64,000 nt of DNA. It comes from Cupriavidus sp. IDO (lineage in GTDB: Bacteria > Pseudomonadota > Gammaproteobacteria > Burkholderiales > Burkholderiaceae). Location: NCBI RefSeq assembly GCF_000812465.1, contig NZ_JWMA01000055.1, positions 124,001 through 188,000 of the forward strand, read 5' to 3'. Both the position numbers and the translations under genes were made by a program. The notes under the pieces are model-generated. The model did no database searches, was not told where the DNA came from, and saw only the letters and a list, made by a program, of their open reading frames with translations. The stretch's first letter is position 1. Each line of letters opens with the position of its first letter. This document shows, piece after piece, positions 19,157-26,908 of the stretch.

Positions 19157-19641
19157 TGCTTGTTCCCTTTTCTTTGATTTCCTTTGAAGTCGATCACCGG
19201 CACCAGACGTGCCTTGTCGACATCGGATACGGCAAATTCCAGCAGTGCCGGGCCATCCTTGCCCTCGAACTCCAGCCCGACCTTTTCCGCACCCTCCTCA
19301 CCGGTGGGTGCCTGCAGGATCCCTGTGAAGTTCTTCTGCCCGTTGACCGGAAGGCGCAGCGTGACCCGCGCCTCGGCACCGGCAAAACGGACGTAATCGG
19401 CCAGCTTCTTCAGCGGCCGGTCCAATCCCGGCGACGAGACTTCGAGGCGCTCGTAGTCGACATTCTCGACAGTCAGCACGTGCGTCAGTTGCCGACTTAC
19501 CTTCTCGCAATCCTCGATGACGATGCCGGTTTCAGGCTGATCGATATAGACACGCAGCAATCCGGCCGGAGCACGCTCGAGCTCAACGAGCTCATATCCC
19601 ATGCCGTTAAGGGTGGTTTCGATCAAATCTGCCAGATGCAC
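19153..19641 (-). CDS. rimP: Ribosome maturation factor RimP
   Basis: A 162-aa 30S assembly factor with an N-terminal RimP alpha/beta domain and a C-terminal SH3-like domain. The motifs [21 protein letters not shown] and [12 protein letters not shown] are diagnostic. The start is a GTG at 19641 preceded by a GGGATT ribosome-binding element. It is the first gene of the nusA operon and overlaps nusA by 4 nt. Its roughly 190-nt leader contains an intrinsic terminator (19773-19808). Confidence 0.96.
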   Translation of the reverse strand: MHLADLIETTLNGMGYELVELERAPAGLLRVYIDQPETGIVIEDCEKVSRQLTHVLTVENVDYERLEVSSPGLDRPLKKLADYVRFAGAEARVTLRLPVNGQKNFTGILQAPTGEEGAEKVGLEFEGKDGPALLEFAVSDVDKARLVPVIDFKGNQRKGNKQ

Positions 19642-19772
19642 TGTAATCCCGAGTAATGGCCATCAACACCTTGGCAGGCCAATCCGGCGGTGCCGTCTGC
19701 GACGGTCCTGCAGCAGCCTTACCTGCCAGCCTTCCCCACGTTGCGCCGCAAGCGCTGCGGTACGGGCGAACC

Positions 19773-19808
19773 AAAAAAAAATGGGCGCAATGCCCATCAT
19801 TCGCCCAT
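19773..19808 (-). terminator. Intrinsic terminator in the nusA-operon leader
   Basis: On the minus strand ATGGGCG pairs with CGCCCAT, 7 bp, followed by nine T. A second 5' arm (ATGGGCAT) inside the loop can compete for the same 3' arm. It lies 25-60 nt downstream of a likely promoter -10 and upstream of rimP. It could be a leader attenuator or the terminator of rluB. Confidence 0.8.
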
Positions 19809-19840
19809 CCTTGGGAGGATGACTTTTTGAATAGACTTTA

Positions 19841-19870
19841 ATTATACGCAGATTATGTCCAAAAGGCAAA
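19841..19870 (-). promoter_or_regulatory. Candidate promoter of the rimP-nusA-infB operon
   Basis: A perfect TATAAT on the minus strand (19841-19846) is preceded, at 18 nt, by TTTGCC (19865-19870). A transcript from about 19834 would run through the terminator at 19773-19808 before reaching rimP. The -35 is weak. Confidence 0.55.
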
Positions 19871-19895
19871 AGGACGGCATATCTGCACAATACTT

Positions 19896-19923
19896 GTGCG
19901 CGGCTACCGCAATAGCCGCGCAC
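19896..19923. repeat. Hairpin just after the rluB stop
   Basis: A perfect 11-bp inverted repeat (GTGCGCGGCTA/TAGCCGCGCAC) with a 6-nt loop starts 8 nt past the rluB stop codon. No T-run follows. A second, overlapping GCACAA-TAC-TTGTGC hairpin (about 19885-19899) can form instead. It probably marks the rluB mRNA 3' end. Confidence 0.6.
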
Positions 19924-19930
19924 ACCCGCC

Positions 19931-21781
19931 TCAGCGATTGCCGCCGCGGTTGCCGCCCTTGCCACGGGGAGCGCGGTTGCCACCGGGCTTGGCAGCCTTC
20001 GGCATCACATTGCCGTTGGCTTCGCCGCCGCCACGGCGTTGCGATCGGCCTTGACCACCGCCCATGCCGCCACCCATGCCACCGCCCATCCCGCCACCAC
20101 TGCGACCGGGACGTCCGCCGCCGGCGCCACGCCCGCCACCCAGGTTGGCCGTGTGCGAGGTAAGGATGGTCGGACCACCACGGGTGATATAGCCCATCGA
20201 CGTCTGCATCGGATCCGGCTGCCCACGCCCGGCGCCACCGCCGCGCGGGCCGCCCTTTTCAAACCTCGGCAGGCCGTCCATGCCGGTCGGCATCGGCATG
20301 CCGGCAATGGCAGCCTCGGTCCGCTGCTTGCGGCCACCGACCTTGGTGGCGCCCTTGGCGCCGCCCTGCTCCTTGCCCGGCAGCTTGAGGCCGATACCGG
20401 TCATCAGCGCCTTGACGTCATTGGCCTCCAGCTCCTGCCAGCGACCGCGCTTGAGCCCACGCGGCAGCAGGAACTGGCCGTAGCGCGTGCGGATCAGGCG
20501 CGACACCGTCAGGCCGACCGCCTCGAACATGCGGCGCACCTCGCGGTTGCGGCCCTCGGTCAGCGCCACGTGGTACCACTGGTTCACGCCTTCGCCGCCA
20601 CCGTCGGCAATGCGCAGGAAATTCGCCTCGCCATCATCCAGCTTGATGCCGTGGAGCAGGCGCTGGCGATCGGCTTCGGCCAGTTCGCCCAGCGTACGCA
20701 CCGCGTACTCGCGCTCCACGCCGTAGCGCGGATGCATGAAACGGTTAGCGATGTCGCCGGAGGTCGTGAAGATCAGCAGACCTTCGGTATTGAAGTCGAG
20801 ACGGCCCACCGCGACCCACTTGCCGGTCTTGATGCGCGGCAGGTTGTCGAACACCGTCGGACGGCCTTCGGGATCGGACTGGCTGACGATTTCACCGGCC
20901 GGCTTGTGGTACAGCAGCACTCGCGGCGGCTTGCTCGATACCTTGCGATGGATCAGCTTGCCATTGACGCGTACCTGGTCGGCCGGGAGGATGCGCTGGC
21001 CGATATGCGCCGGCAGCCCGTTGACCGATACCCGCCCTTGCAGGATCAGCTCTTCCATTTCGCGACGCGAACCCAGGCCGCCCTCAGCCAGCACCTTGTG
21101 GAGCTTCGGCGCATCGTCATCCGCCGAAAGCTCGCGCACCGGCTTGGCCTTGGTGCGCGGAATCGCCATCTCTTCCTGATCGTACTGATCGGAAATGACG
21201 AAACGGAACAGATCCTCGCCGGAAACTGCGGCCTTGTCGCCCGCAGGCTCGCCCTTGCGCTGCTGGGCGCCGCCCTTGCGGCCGCCCTGCGCGCGCGCGC
21301 CCTTCTGGGCTTCGCCATCCGCCGGCGCGGGCCTGGGACCGCGCTGCCCTTGCTGGGGCTTGCGCTTGTTGCGACCTTCCGGCTTGCCGCCATTGCCCTG
21401 ACCGGGCTTCACGCCTTCGGCACGCTGAGCACCTTCACGCGGCGTGTCGCGCTCGCCCTCGGCCTGCGCAGGCTTGCGCTTGCCGCGACCGCGCTGTGTG
21501 CCACGGCCGGTCGGCGCCGCAGCGGCACCCGGGGAATTCGCATCACCAGCATCGGCTTGCGCGGGAGCGTCACCGCCCTCGGCGCGTCCGCCTTCACGGT
21601 CCTGCGCGGCCTGGCGGCGCGATGCCACCAGGTTTCGCAAACCGCGGCGCAGTCCCTTGCGGCGCGGCGCGCCGTCGGTGCCCGATCCGGAATCGGCGGC
21701 CCCTGCATCGGCCGGTACGTCCGTCTGGCGGACGTCTTGCTCTACGGAATCAGACAAAGTATTCACTATCGGATGTTGCAT
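19931..21781 (-). CDS. rluB: 23S rRNA pseudouridine synthase (RluB-type) with long low-complexity ends
   Basis: The central portion is a complete RsuA/RluB-family enzyme that makes pseudouridine at 23S position 2605. The S4 domain ([21 protein letters not shown]) begins near residue 220. The catalytic motif [14 protein letters not shown] has its Asp near residue 325, followed by [10 protein letters not shown] and [14 protein letters not shown]. It is 616 aa, about twice the E. coli length. The N-terminal 200 residues are Arg/Gly/Gln/Lys-rich. The C-terminal 130 residues are Gly-rich with tandem GGGM units and RGG-like motifs. Both tails look like disordered RNA-binding regions. The gene starts 5 nt after the scpB stop and is co-transcribed with it. 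Confidence 0.92.
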   Translation of the reverse strand: MQHPIVNTLSDSVEQDVRQTDVPADAGAADSGSGTDGAPRRKGLRRGLRNLVASRRQAAQDREGGRAEGGDAPAQADAGDANSPGAAAAPTGRGTQRGRGKRKPAQAEGERDTPREGAQRAEGVKPGQGNGGKPEGRNKRKPQQGQRGPRPAPADGEAQKGARAQGGRKGGAQQRKGEPAGDKAAVSGEDLFRFVISDQYDQEEMAIPRTKAKPVRELSADDDAPKLHKVLAEGGLGSRREMEELILQGRVSVNGLPAHIGQRILPADQVRVNGKLIHRKVSSKPPRVLLYHKPAGEIVSQSDPEGRPTVFDNLPRIKTGKWVAVGRLDFNTEGLLIFTTSGDIANRFMHPRYGVEREYAVRTLGELAEADRQRLLHGIKLDDGEANFLRIADGGGEGVNQWYHVALTEGRNREVRRMFEAVGLTVSRLIRTRYGQFLLPRGLKRGRWQELEANDVKALMTGIGLKLPGKEQGGAKGATKVGGRKQRTEAAIAGMPMPTGMDGLPRFEKGGPRGGGAGRGQPDPMQTSMGYITRGGPTILTSHTANLGGGRGAGGGRPGRSGGGMGGGMGGGMGGGQGRSQRRGGGEANGNVMPKAAKPGGNRAPRGKGGNRGGNR

Positions 21782-21786
21782 GTTGT

Positions 21787-22698
21787 TCAGTTGGGCACGC
21801 GCTCGTCGTGCTCGCTCGTGTGCGGCGGATTCGCATCGCCCGATGCGCTGTTCTCGCTATCCTGCGTATCGGCGATGGCATCGAAATGGAAGCCGTTGGC
21901 CGTTGCGACCGGAGGTTCGCCGCCCGGCTTCACCTCGGCATCGATCGTGTCCGCTCGGGCCTGTTCGGCCTGTAAATCCTGCCCGGCGGGGACATCAGGC
22001 GCATCCTGCTGACCGGCAGCTGGAGCCGCCGTTCCAGCGTCCGCTGCATCCACCGGATCCGACGTGCCAGTTGCGGCAGCGCCCGGCTCGGCAAAAGCTT
22101 CTTCGTCGCCAACGGCGGGCTGGCTCGTTGCGGCCTCTTCGAAATCTATGGCTTGCTGGTCCAGCAGCGCGGCCTGGACCTGCGCCTGCGCATCTTCCAG
22201 CGGCGGCAGCTCATCCAGGGTGCGCAGCCCGAGGTCGTCCAGGAATGCCTTGGTGGTGGCATACAGCGCGGGCCTGCCCGGCACGTCGCGGTGGCCGATG
22301 ACCTCGATCCAGCTGCGGTCCTCGAGCTTCTTGATCACCTCGGTACTGACCGTGACACCGCGGATTTCCTCAATATCGCCGCGCGTCACCGGTTGCCGGT
22401 AGGCGATGATCGCCAGTGTTTCCATGACCGCACGCGAGTACTTCGGCGGCTTTTCCGGATTCAGCCGATCCAGGAATTCACGCATTTCCGGACGACTCTG
22501 GAAACGCCAGCCGCTGGCCAGCGCAACCAGCTCCACCCCCCGCTGCTGCCAGTCCTGCCGCAGCTCCTCGAGCAGGACGCGGATCGTGTCCGCGCCGACA
22601 TCGTCGGCAAAAAGCCGCCGCAGATCGTTGACGCGCAGGGGCTCCTGCGCGCAGATCAGCGCAGTCTCGAGGACGATCTTCGCCTCTTGGGTATTCAT
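21787..22698 (-). CDS. scpB: Segregation and condensation protein B
   Basis: A 303-aa winged-helix kleisin partner of the SMC-ScpAB condensin complex, which folds and segregates chromosomes. The N-terminus [26 protein letters not shown] and the core [24 protein letters not shown] are diagnostic. [32 protein letters not shown] closes the second winged helix. An acidic, alanine-rich, disordered tail of about 110 residues follows. scpB next to an RluB-type gene is widely conserved. No scpA is in the window. It is preceded by an unusually long non-coding leader. Confidence 0.95.
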   Translation of the reverse strand: MNTQEAKIVLETALICAQEPLRVNDLRRLFADDVGADTIRVLLEELRQDWQQRGVELVALASGWRFQSRPEMREFLDRLNPEKPPKYSRAVMETLAIIAYRQPVTRGDIEEIRGVTVSTEVIKKLEDRSWIEVIGHRDVPGRPALYATTKAFLDDLGLRTLDELPPLEDAQAQVQAALLDQQAIDFEEAATSQPAVGDEEAFAEPGAAATGTSDPVDAADAGTAAPAAGQQDAPDVPAGQDLQAEQARADTIDAEVKPGGEPPVATANGFHFDAIADTQDSENSASGDANPPHTSEHDERVPN

Positions 22699-23123
22699 GT
22701 TGATGGTGTGCAGCCTGTCTTTGCACCTGCACCCGGACGAATCCGGGGCACCGGAGATTTTGGATTCAGCGGTGCGAAAGCCACCGCCATCTCATTGCGC
22801 AGCCAACTCAAATGCTCGCCGCATCAAAGCCGTGCACTGTCTATTGCATCGAATTGCCGGGTCGATCCGGCAGGAGATCGTTCGACCTCCGGCTTGGGCC
22901 GGCATCGAACCTCTTGCGTCGCGCCTTCCCCTCGGGGGCGGACATCTAGTCTCCGGCGAACCACATCGCCTCGACAGCAAGAAAAAACGGAAATCGGGAG
23001 CAAGGCTGGCATCACCAACTCCGCAGTGCCAGCCGGTCTTTTAAACCAGATCTTTTGAACCGGATGGACTGCGGGGAACGAGGCCGGCGTAGAAGACCGC
23101 CCGGAACCTCTGGACGCGCCCCG
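22699..23123 (-). other. Long, potentially structured leader upstream of scpB
   Basis: This 425-nt stretch has no convincing coding sequence in either strand. It holds several strong inverted repeats. GTTCGA-CCGGC is paired with GCCGG-TCGAAC (22880-22910). GCCGG/CCGGC is at 22856-22871, CCCGGA-CGAA-TCCGGG near 22728-22743, and GGCTGGCA/TGCCAGCC near 23004-23034. It runs from a perfect minus-strand -10 box to the scpB start. It may be a regulated leader or may contain a small RNA gene. I could not match it to 6S, tmRNA, RNase P or SRP RNA. Confidence 0.4.
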
Positions 23124-23129
23124 ATTATA
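23124..23129 (-). promoter_or_regulatory. Perfect -10 box for scpB or a leader RNA
   Basis: TATAAT on the minus strand, in the context CCTATATAATCGGGG, predicts a start near 23117. That is about 420 nt before scpB. No good -35 is seen at 16-18 nt upstream. Confidence 0.45.
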
Positions 23130-23248
23130 TAGGGGCCGCCTGGCGCTGCTCGGAAAAAACGCCGCGCGATACCGCAATGCTCGCGATTGTATGGCATTCC
23201 CGCCCACACCTGCAACCTTCCTGCAGCATGAGCCCGTCCGGCGCGCCG

Positions 23249-24007
23249 TCAGAACACCAGGCAGAAGCCGTGCTCGGTCAGCGAATGTGGCAGCAACACC
23301 GCCCGCCAGATCCCCAGTGCGCCGAACGTCATGACCGCAATGCCCGCCCCGATCCGGACGGCCGGGCGGCGGGACACCTGCCGGAGGTAGCCGGAAAGAC
23401 CGGACAGCACGAGCAGGTTAGGCAGGGTCCCCAGGCCAAAAGCGCCCATCACCAGTGCTCCGGACATCGCATTGCCCGAAAGTAGCGCCAATGCAAGCGC
23501 CCCATAGACCATACCGCAAGGCACCATGCCCCACGCCAGGCCCATGCCGTAACGGCGCGACAAGCCACCAGGCCTGCGCAAGAACGATGGAATCCGCGCC
23601 GTCCAGGCCCCCAGGCGCCCGGCCACGGCGCCACTACCCATGGCGGCCAGCCGCTCAAGCCATGCCACGCCGAATGTTTTGCCGCGCATGAGTTGCCAAC
23701 CGGAAAACAACAACATGGCGCTCCCGGCGCCAAATAGCCACCGCTGCACCGGCAAGTATTCCTGCTTCCACGCCGCCGCCCCGACGGCCCCCAGCGCGGC
23801 GCCCAGAAGCATATAGGTGGAAATCCGGCCCAGGTGCATGACAAGCAGCTCGATCAGCCAGTCGCGCGGCCGCCGCAGGACAGCCACTGGCACCACCACG
23901 GCACTGCGCTGCTCCACGGCGAGGGCAATGCCCCCACACATGGCTGCGCAATGCACGCCACCGAGCAGTGCAAGCAAAAAAACGCTAAGAAGCACGCCAA
24001 ATGTCAA
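23249..24007 (-). CDS. TauE/SafE-family (SafE-like) membrane protein
   Basis: A 252-aa polytopic membrane protein of the sulfite-exporter TauE/SafE superfamily, with about six hydrophobic helices. The N-terminal motif GGVHCAAMCGG is the signature of the subgroup that travels with cbb3-oxidase assembly genes. Its Cys and His residues could bind copper, but that is inference. The likely start is TTG at 24007, because GGGAG lies 6 nt upstream; GTG at 23995 is an alternative. It is divergent from fnr, and the cco cluster lies beyond fnr. A role in oxidase maturation or metal/sulfur transport is suggested only by context. Confidence 0.8.
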   Translation of the reverse strand: MTFGVLLSVFLLALLGGVHCAAMCGGIALAVEQRSAVVVPVAVLRRPRDWLIELLVMHLGRISTYMLLGAALGAVGAAAWKQEYLPVQRWLFGAGSAMLLFSGWQLMRGKTFGVAWLERLAAMGSGAVAGRLGAWTARIPSFLRRPGGLSRRYGMGLAWGMVPCGMVYGALALALLSGNAMSGALVMGAFGLGTLPNLLVLSGLSGYLRQVSRRPAVRIGAGIAVMTFGALGIWRAVLLPHSLTEHGFCLVF

Positions 24008-24038
24008 CTATTACTCCCTGCTGCATCACATCGCACGT

Positions 24039-24044
24039 TAAAAT
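24039..24044 (+). promoter_or_regulatory. Candidate -10 box of fnr
   Basis: TAAAAT in the short fnr/TauE-SafE divergent gap would start a transcript about 36 nt before the proposed fnr start. No clear -35 and no FNR box are visible here. Confidence 0.3.
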
Positions 24045-24085
24045 GCACTTATCGCGCCCTCGCAGCCATCCATTGCAGGTTCCAA

Positions 24086-24811
24086 TTGCTCACCACCATT
24101 CCCGTCACTGAGATGTCGCCCCGCTGCTCCACTTGCGCCATGGGGCAGCTGTGCCTCCCGGTCGGCATGAGCCAGCGCGACCTCGAGAAGATGGACACGC
24201 TGGTCCAGGATCGTATTCGCGTGCACAAGGGGGAAACCCTGTATCGCATGGGCGATCCGCTGACCGCTGTCTATGCCATCCGCTTCGGCACCCTCAAGAC
24301 GCATGTCACGACCGAAGACGGCCGCTCGCAAATCACCGGCTTCCATCTGCCCGGTGAAGTGGTCGGCCTCGACGGCCTCGGAGAAATGCAGCACGCCTCC
24401 GACGCCACAGCACTCGAAGACACCGAGGTATGCGTCGTCCGCCTGACGGAATTGCAGACCCTCTCCGCCGACCTGCCTTCGCTGCAGCACCAGTTCCTCC
24501 GGTTGATGGGCAAGGAAATCTCGCAAGACCAGATGATGCTCGTCACGCTTGGTTCGATGCGTGCCGAAGAGCGTCTGGCTGCCTTCCTGGTCAATCTGTC
24601 CGAGCGCCTCTCGGCGCGAGGCTACTCTGCATCCGAGTTCGTGCTGCGCATGAGCCGCGAAGAAATCGGCAGCTATCTCGGACTCAAGCTGGAAACTGTC
24701 AGCCGGCTTTTCTCACGCTTTGCTGAAGCCGGCCTGATCCAGATTCGCCAACGTCACGTGAAGCTCGTCGACATGGCAGGCATCAAGCAGCTCTACAGCC
24801 GGCCCTGCTGA
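24086..24811 (+). CDS. fnr: FNR-type oxygen-sensing transcription factor
   Basis: A Crp/Fnr-family regulator (241 aa) with the oxygen-labile [4Fe-4S] cysteines in FNR spacing. From the TTG start these are Cys14, Cys17 and Cys23 (C-x2-C-x5-C) plus central Cys116. A cyclic-nucleotide-like beta-roll (RIRVHKGETLYRMGD...) and a dimerisation helix follow. The HTH (MSREEIGSYLGLKLETVSRLFSRF region) has the E-x2-S-R residues that read the TTGAT half-site. The start is uncertain: TTG at 24086 has an AGG upstream, while ATG at 24113 has no ribosome-binding site. It probably drives the cco genes, whose promoters have perfect FNR boxes at 30200 and 33079. Confidence 0.93.
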   Translation: MLTTIPVTEMSPRCSTCAMGQLCLPVGMSQRDLEKMDTLVQDRIRVHKGETLYRMGDPLTAVYAIRFGTLKTHVTTEDGRSQITGFHLPGEVVGLDGLGEMQHASDATALEDTEVCVVRLTELQTLSADLPSLQHQFLRLMGKEISQDQMMLVTLGSMRAEERLAAFLVNLSERLSARGYSASEFVLRMSREEIGSYLGLKLETVSRLFSRFAEAGLIQIRQRHVKLVDMAGIKQLYSRPC

Positions 24812-24843
24812 ACAGCGCCTCCGCCCTGCGGCGGCGCTGTTCA
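24809..24843. terminator. Inverted repeat covering two convergent stop codons
   Basis: TGAACAGCGCC pairs with GGCGCTGTTCA (11 bp, 13-nt loop). Its outer ends are the TGA of fnr (plus) and the TGA of the 81-aa gene (minus). It is probably a shared bidirectional terminator, though T-runs are absent. Confidence 0.6.
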
Positions 24844-25086
24844 CTCAAGCTCGTCAGTATCGCTCAACTTGGTGGGCATGGTGTAGAGCGTCAGCCCGCT
24901 GGACAGCGCGCAAAACACCCACGCCAGCAGAAATCCGATCGTATAGACCGACTCTCGCGACGCTTCGATCGGCTGGCCGAAAAAATTCAGGTCACCCGGA
25001 TCAACAAGCGAGAACACCGTTGCCGTGGCCAGGCCTGCCATCAGAAAGGCGGGCCACAGCACCCACATCAGCCAGCGCAGCCTCAT
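24841..25086 (-). CDS. Small two-helix membrane protein ending the cco cluster
   Basis: An 81-aa protein with two predicted transmembrane helices (about 4-25 and 46-67) separated by a loop with DPGDLNFFGQPIEASRES. I do not recognise a named family with confidence. It overlaps the upstream ccoH-like gene by 4 nt (ATGA), so it is translationally coupled to the cbb3 oxidase accessory genes. A role in oxidase assembly or stability is inferred from position. Its stop codon forms part of the inverted repeat shared with fnr. Confidence 0.75.
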   Translation of the reverse strand: MRLRWLMWVLWPAFLMAGLATATVFSLVDPGDLNFFGQPIEASRESVYTIGFLLAWVFCALSSGLTLYTMPTKLSDTDELE

Positions 25087-25304
25087 GGCTGCCTCGCAGC
25101 CGACCGCATGGCCGGCGCATGTGCCGACGTAGCGCCAACCTTTTCAACGACCAGCCCATGACGGACCACACCGTCGACCGGACGGTCCGGATGGGTGGCC
25201 GCAAGCCAGATGGTCACGCCGCAGGCCACCATCGCCAGCAGCGGGCCGCTCATCAGCAGCCACGGCCACGGCTCCCTCCACCACGGATTGCCTTGATTCT
25301 TCAT
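25083..25304 (-). CDS. Short CcoH/FixH-like protein
   Basis: A 73-aa protein lying directly after ccoG, the usual place of ccoH. It has one transmembrane helix (about 14-35) preceded by WWREPWPWLLMSGP, which resembles the FixH/CcoH N-terminus. The residues GVVRHGLVVEK sit where FixH proteins have a DDYYKxGL motif. Typical FixH is 150-170 aa with a periplasmic domain, and that domain is missing here. Ribosome-binding site AAGGGGG. It is either a natural minimal CcoH or a truncated one. The downstream gene overlaps it by 4 nt, so the short form is likely genuine. Confidence 0.7.
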   Translation of the reverse strand: MKNQGNPWWREPWPWLLMSGPLLAMVACGVTIWLAATHPDRPVDGVVRHGLVVEKVGATSAHAPAMRSAARQP

Positions 25305-25386
25305 CTAGCCCCCTTCATTCGCGCCTATCGGTAGCGCTTCCGGTTGGTGTGGCGCAGGCCGTCTACGCCCTGCGCCCAACTTAGCT

Positions 25387-26859
25387 TCACAAATTGCGTG
25401 GCACGATAAAACTAGTAGATTGCCTGATTTGCGCACTACCCTGCCCTGTGCCCTCGCTGGTTACCGTCACATTGATCTTGTGCGTACCCTGTGCGGCTTC
25501 CTCGATTGGCACCCGGATTCGAACAGGCAGCAGCCGGTTCGACGTCGGCGCAAGCGACTCGGCCTGGGTATCGTATTCAACCGTCAGATTCTTCAGCTCG
25601 TCACTGTCCGCGCGAACGCTGATTCGCATCGGTGCTTCCGTCGTGTTGATCAGCTGCAGGCGATAAACGTTCTCGATCCAGCGCCCGTCCACTTCGCGGC
25701 CAAGCGCACCGCGGTCACGGATGATATCGACCTTGAGCGGCGTGCGCATCGCCAGCGAAGCCATGAAGCCCCCCACCAGCACGAGCCAGATCACCGAGTA
25801 GATGATCACCCGCGGACGCACCAGGCGCTTGCGCGACGCTACCGCGGAAAGGGCCTTGCGCATGGCATTCTCCGATGTGTACCGGATCAGGCCACGCGGA
25901 TACTCCATCTTGTCCATGACCTGGTTGCAGGCATCGATACACGCCCCGCAACCAATGCACTCGTACTGCAACCCGTCCCGGATATCAATGCCGGTCGGGC
26001 ATACCTGCACGCAGATGCTGCAGTTGACGCAGTCCCCCAACCCCGCCTTGTAGTGGTCGACCTTGCGAGAGCGGCTGCCGCGAGGTTCGCCACGGCCGAT
26101 GTCATACGTCACCACATAGGTGTCGCGGTCCACCATCACGCTCTGGAAACGAGCGTAGGGGCACATGTACTTGCAGACCTGCTCGCGCATGAAGCCCGCG
26201 TTGCCCCACGTGGCGAAGGCGTAGAACAGCATCCAGAACGCCTGCCAGGGCCCCAGCGACAGACTCAACACCTTCCCGCCGAGTTCGCGGATCGGCGCGA
26301 AATAGCCGATGAACGTAAAGCCGGTCCAGAGCGCAATCACCACCCACAGGAAATGCTTGGTGGCTTTGAGCCTGAGCTTGCGCGGGCTCCAGGGATCTCC
26401 GTCAAGCCGGATGCGGGCAAAGCGGTCGCCTTCGACATGCCGCTCGATCCACATGAAGATCTCTGTGTAGACGGTCTGCGGACACGCGTAGCCGCAGAAC
26501 AATCGACCAGCGATTGCCGTGAACAGGAAGAGCGACAGCGCCGAGATGACCAGAAGAACCGCAAGATAGATGACATCCTGCGGCCACAGCACCAGGCCGA
26601 AGATGTAGAACTTGCGGGCGCCAAGGTCGAACAGCACGGCCTGGCGTCCGTTCCACTGGAGCCAGGGCGTGCCGTAGTAGATGAGTTGGGTCAGGATGAC
26701 CATCCAGACCCGCCAGCTCGAGAACGCGCCCGTTATCGAGCGCGGATAAATCTTTCGACGTACCTCGTAGAGCGTTTCGTCCGAGGTTTCGACGACCGCG
26801 GCGGCCGAGCCCAGAGACTCAGCCGCCCGGGCCGCAGGGCCAGTCCCGGGGGCATTCAT
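25387..26859 (-). CDS. ccoG: Cytochrome c oxidase accessory protein CcoG (FixG)
   Basis: A 490-aa membrane ferredoxin that helps deliver copper to cbb3 oxidase by Cu(II) reduction. An N-terminal cytosolic segment with YEVRRKIYPRSITGAF is followed by several transmembrane helices. These include the FCGYACPQTVYTEIFMWIE motif typical of NapH-type proteins. Two [4Fe-4S] ferredoxin motifs come next: CVNCSICVQVCPTGIDIRDG and CIGCGACIDACNQVMDKM. A C-terminal Ig-like FixG domain (periplasmic) ends the protein. The start at 26859 has GGAGG upstream. It is 49 nt downstream of ccoP in the cluster. Confidence 0.95.
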   Translation of the reverse strand: MNAPGTGPAARAAESLGSAAAVVETSDETLYEVRRKIYPRSITGAFSSWRVWMVILTQLIYYGTPWLQWNGRQAVLFDLGARKFYIFGLVLWPQDVIYLAVLLVISALSLFLFTAIAGRLFCGYACPQTVYTEIFMWIERHVEGDRFARIRLDGDPWSPRKLRLKATKHFLWVVIALWTGFTFIGYFAPIRELGGKVLSLSLGPWQAFWMLFYAFATWGNAGFMREQVCKYMCPYARFQSVMVDRDTYVVTYDIGRGEPRGSRSRKVDHYKAGLGDCVNCSICVQVCPTGIDIRDGLQYECIGCGACIDACNQVMDKMEYPRGLIRYTSENAMRKALSAVASRKRLVRPRVIIYSVIWLVLVGGFMASLAMRTPLKVDIIRDRGALGREVDGRWIENVYRLQLINTTEAPMRISVRADSDELKNLTVEYDTQAESLAPTSNRLLPVRIRVPIEEAAQGTHKINVTVTSEGTGQGSAQIRQSTSFIVPRNL

Positions 26860-26908
26860 GGACGCGCCTCCGCAGGGAGTGCTGCGCGCCCCGCATCTGA
26901 GTCTGCCA

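Noticed and set aside
22699-23123. 6S RNA, tmRNA, RNase P RNA or SRP RNA in the scpB leader
   Set aside because: None of the hallmark sequences (tmRNA tag reading frame and CCA end, RNase P GAGGAAAGTCC, SRP GGAA tetraloop) is present, and the ends do not pair like 6S RNA.
24008-24085. An FNR box in the fnr/TauE-SafE divergent region
   Set aside because: No TTGAT-N4-ATCAA match with fewer than three mismatches is seen, so autoregulation cannot be claimed.
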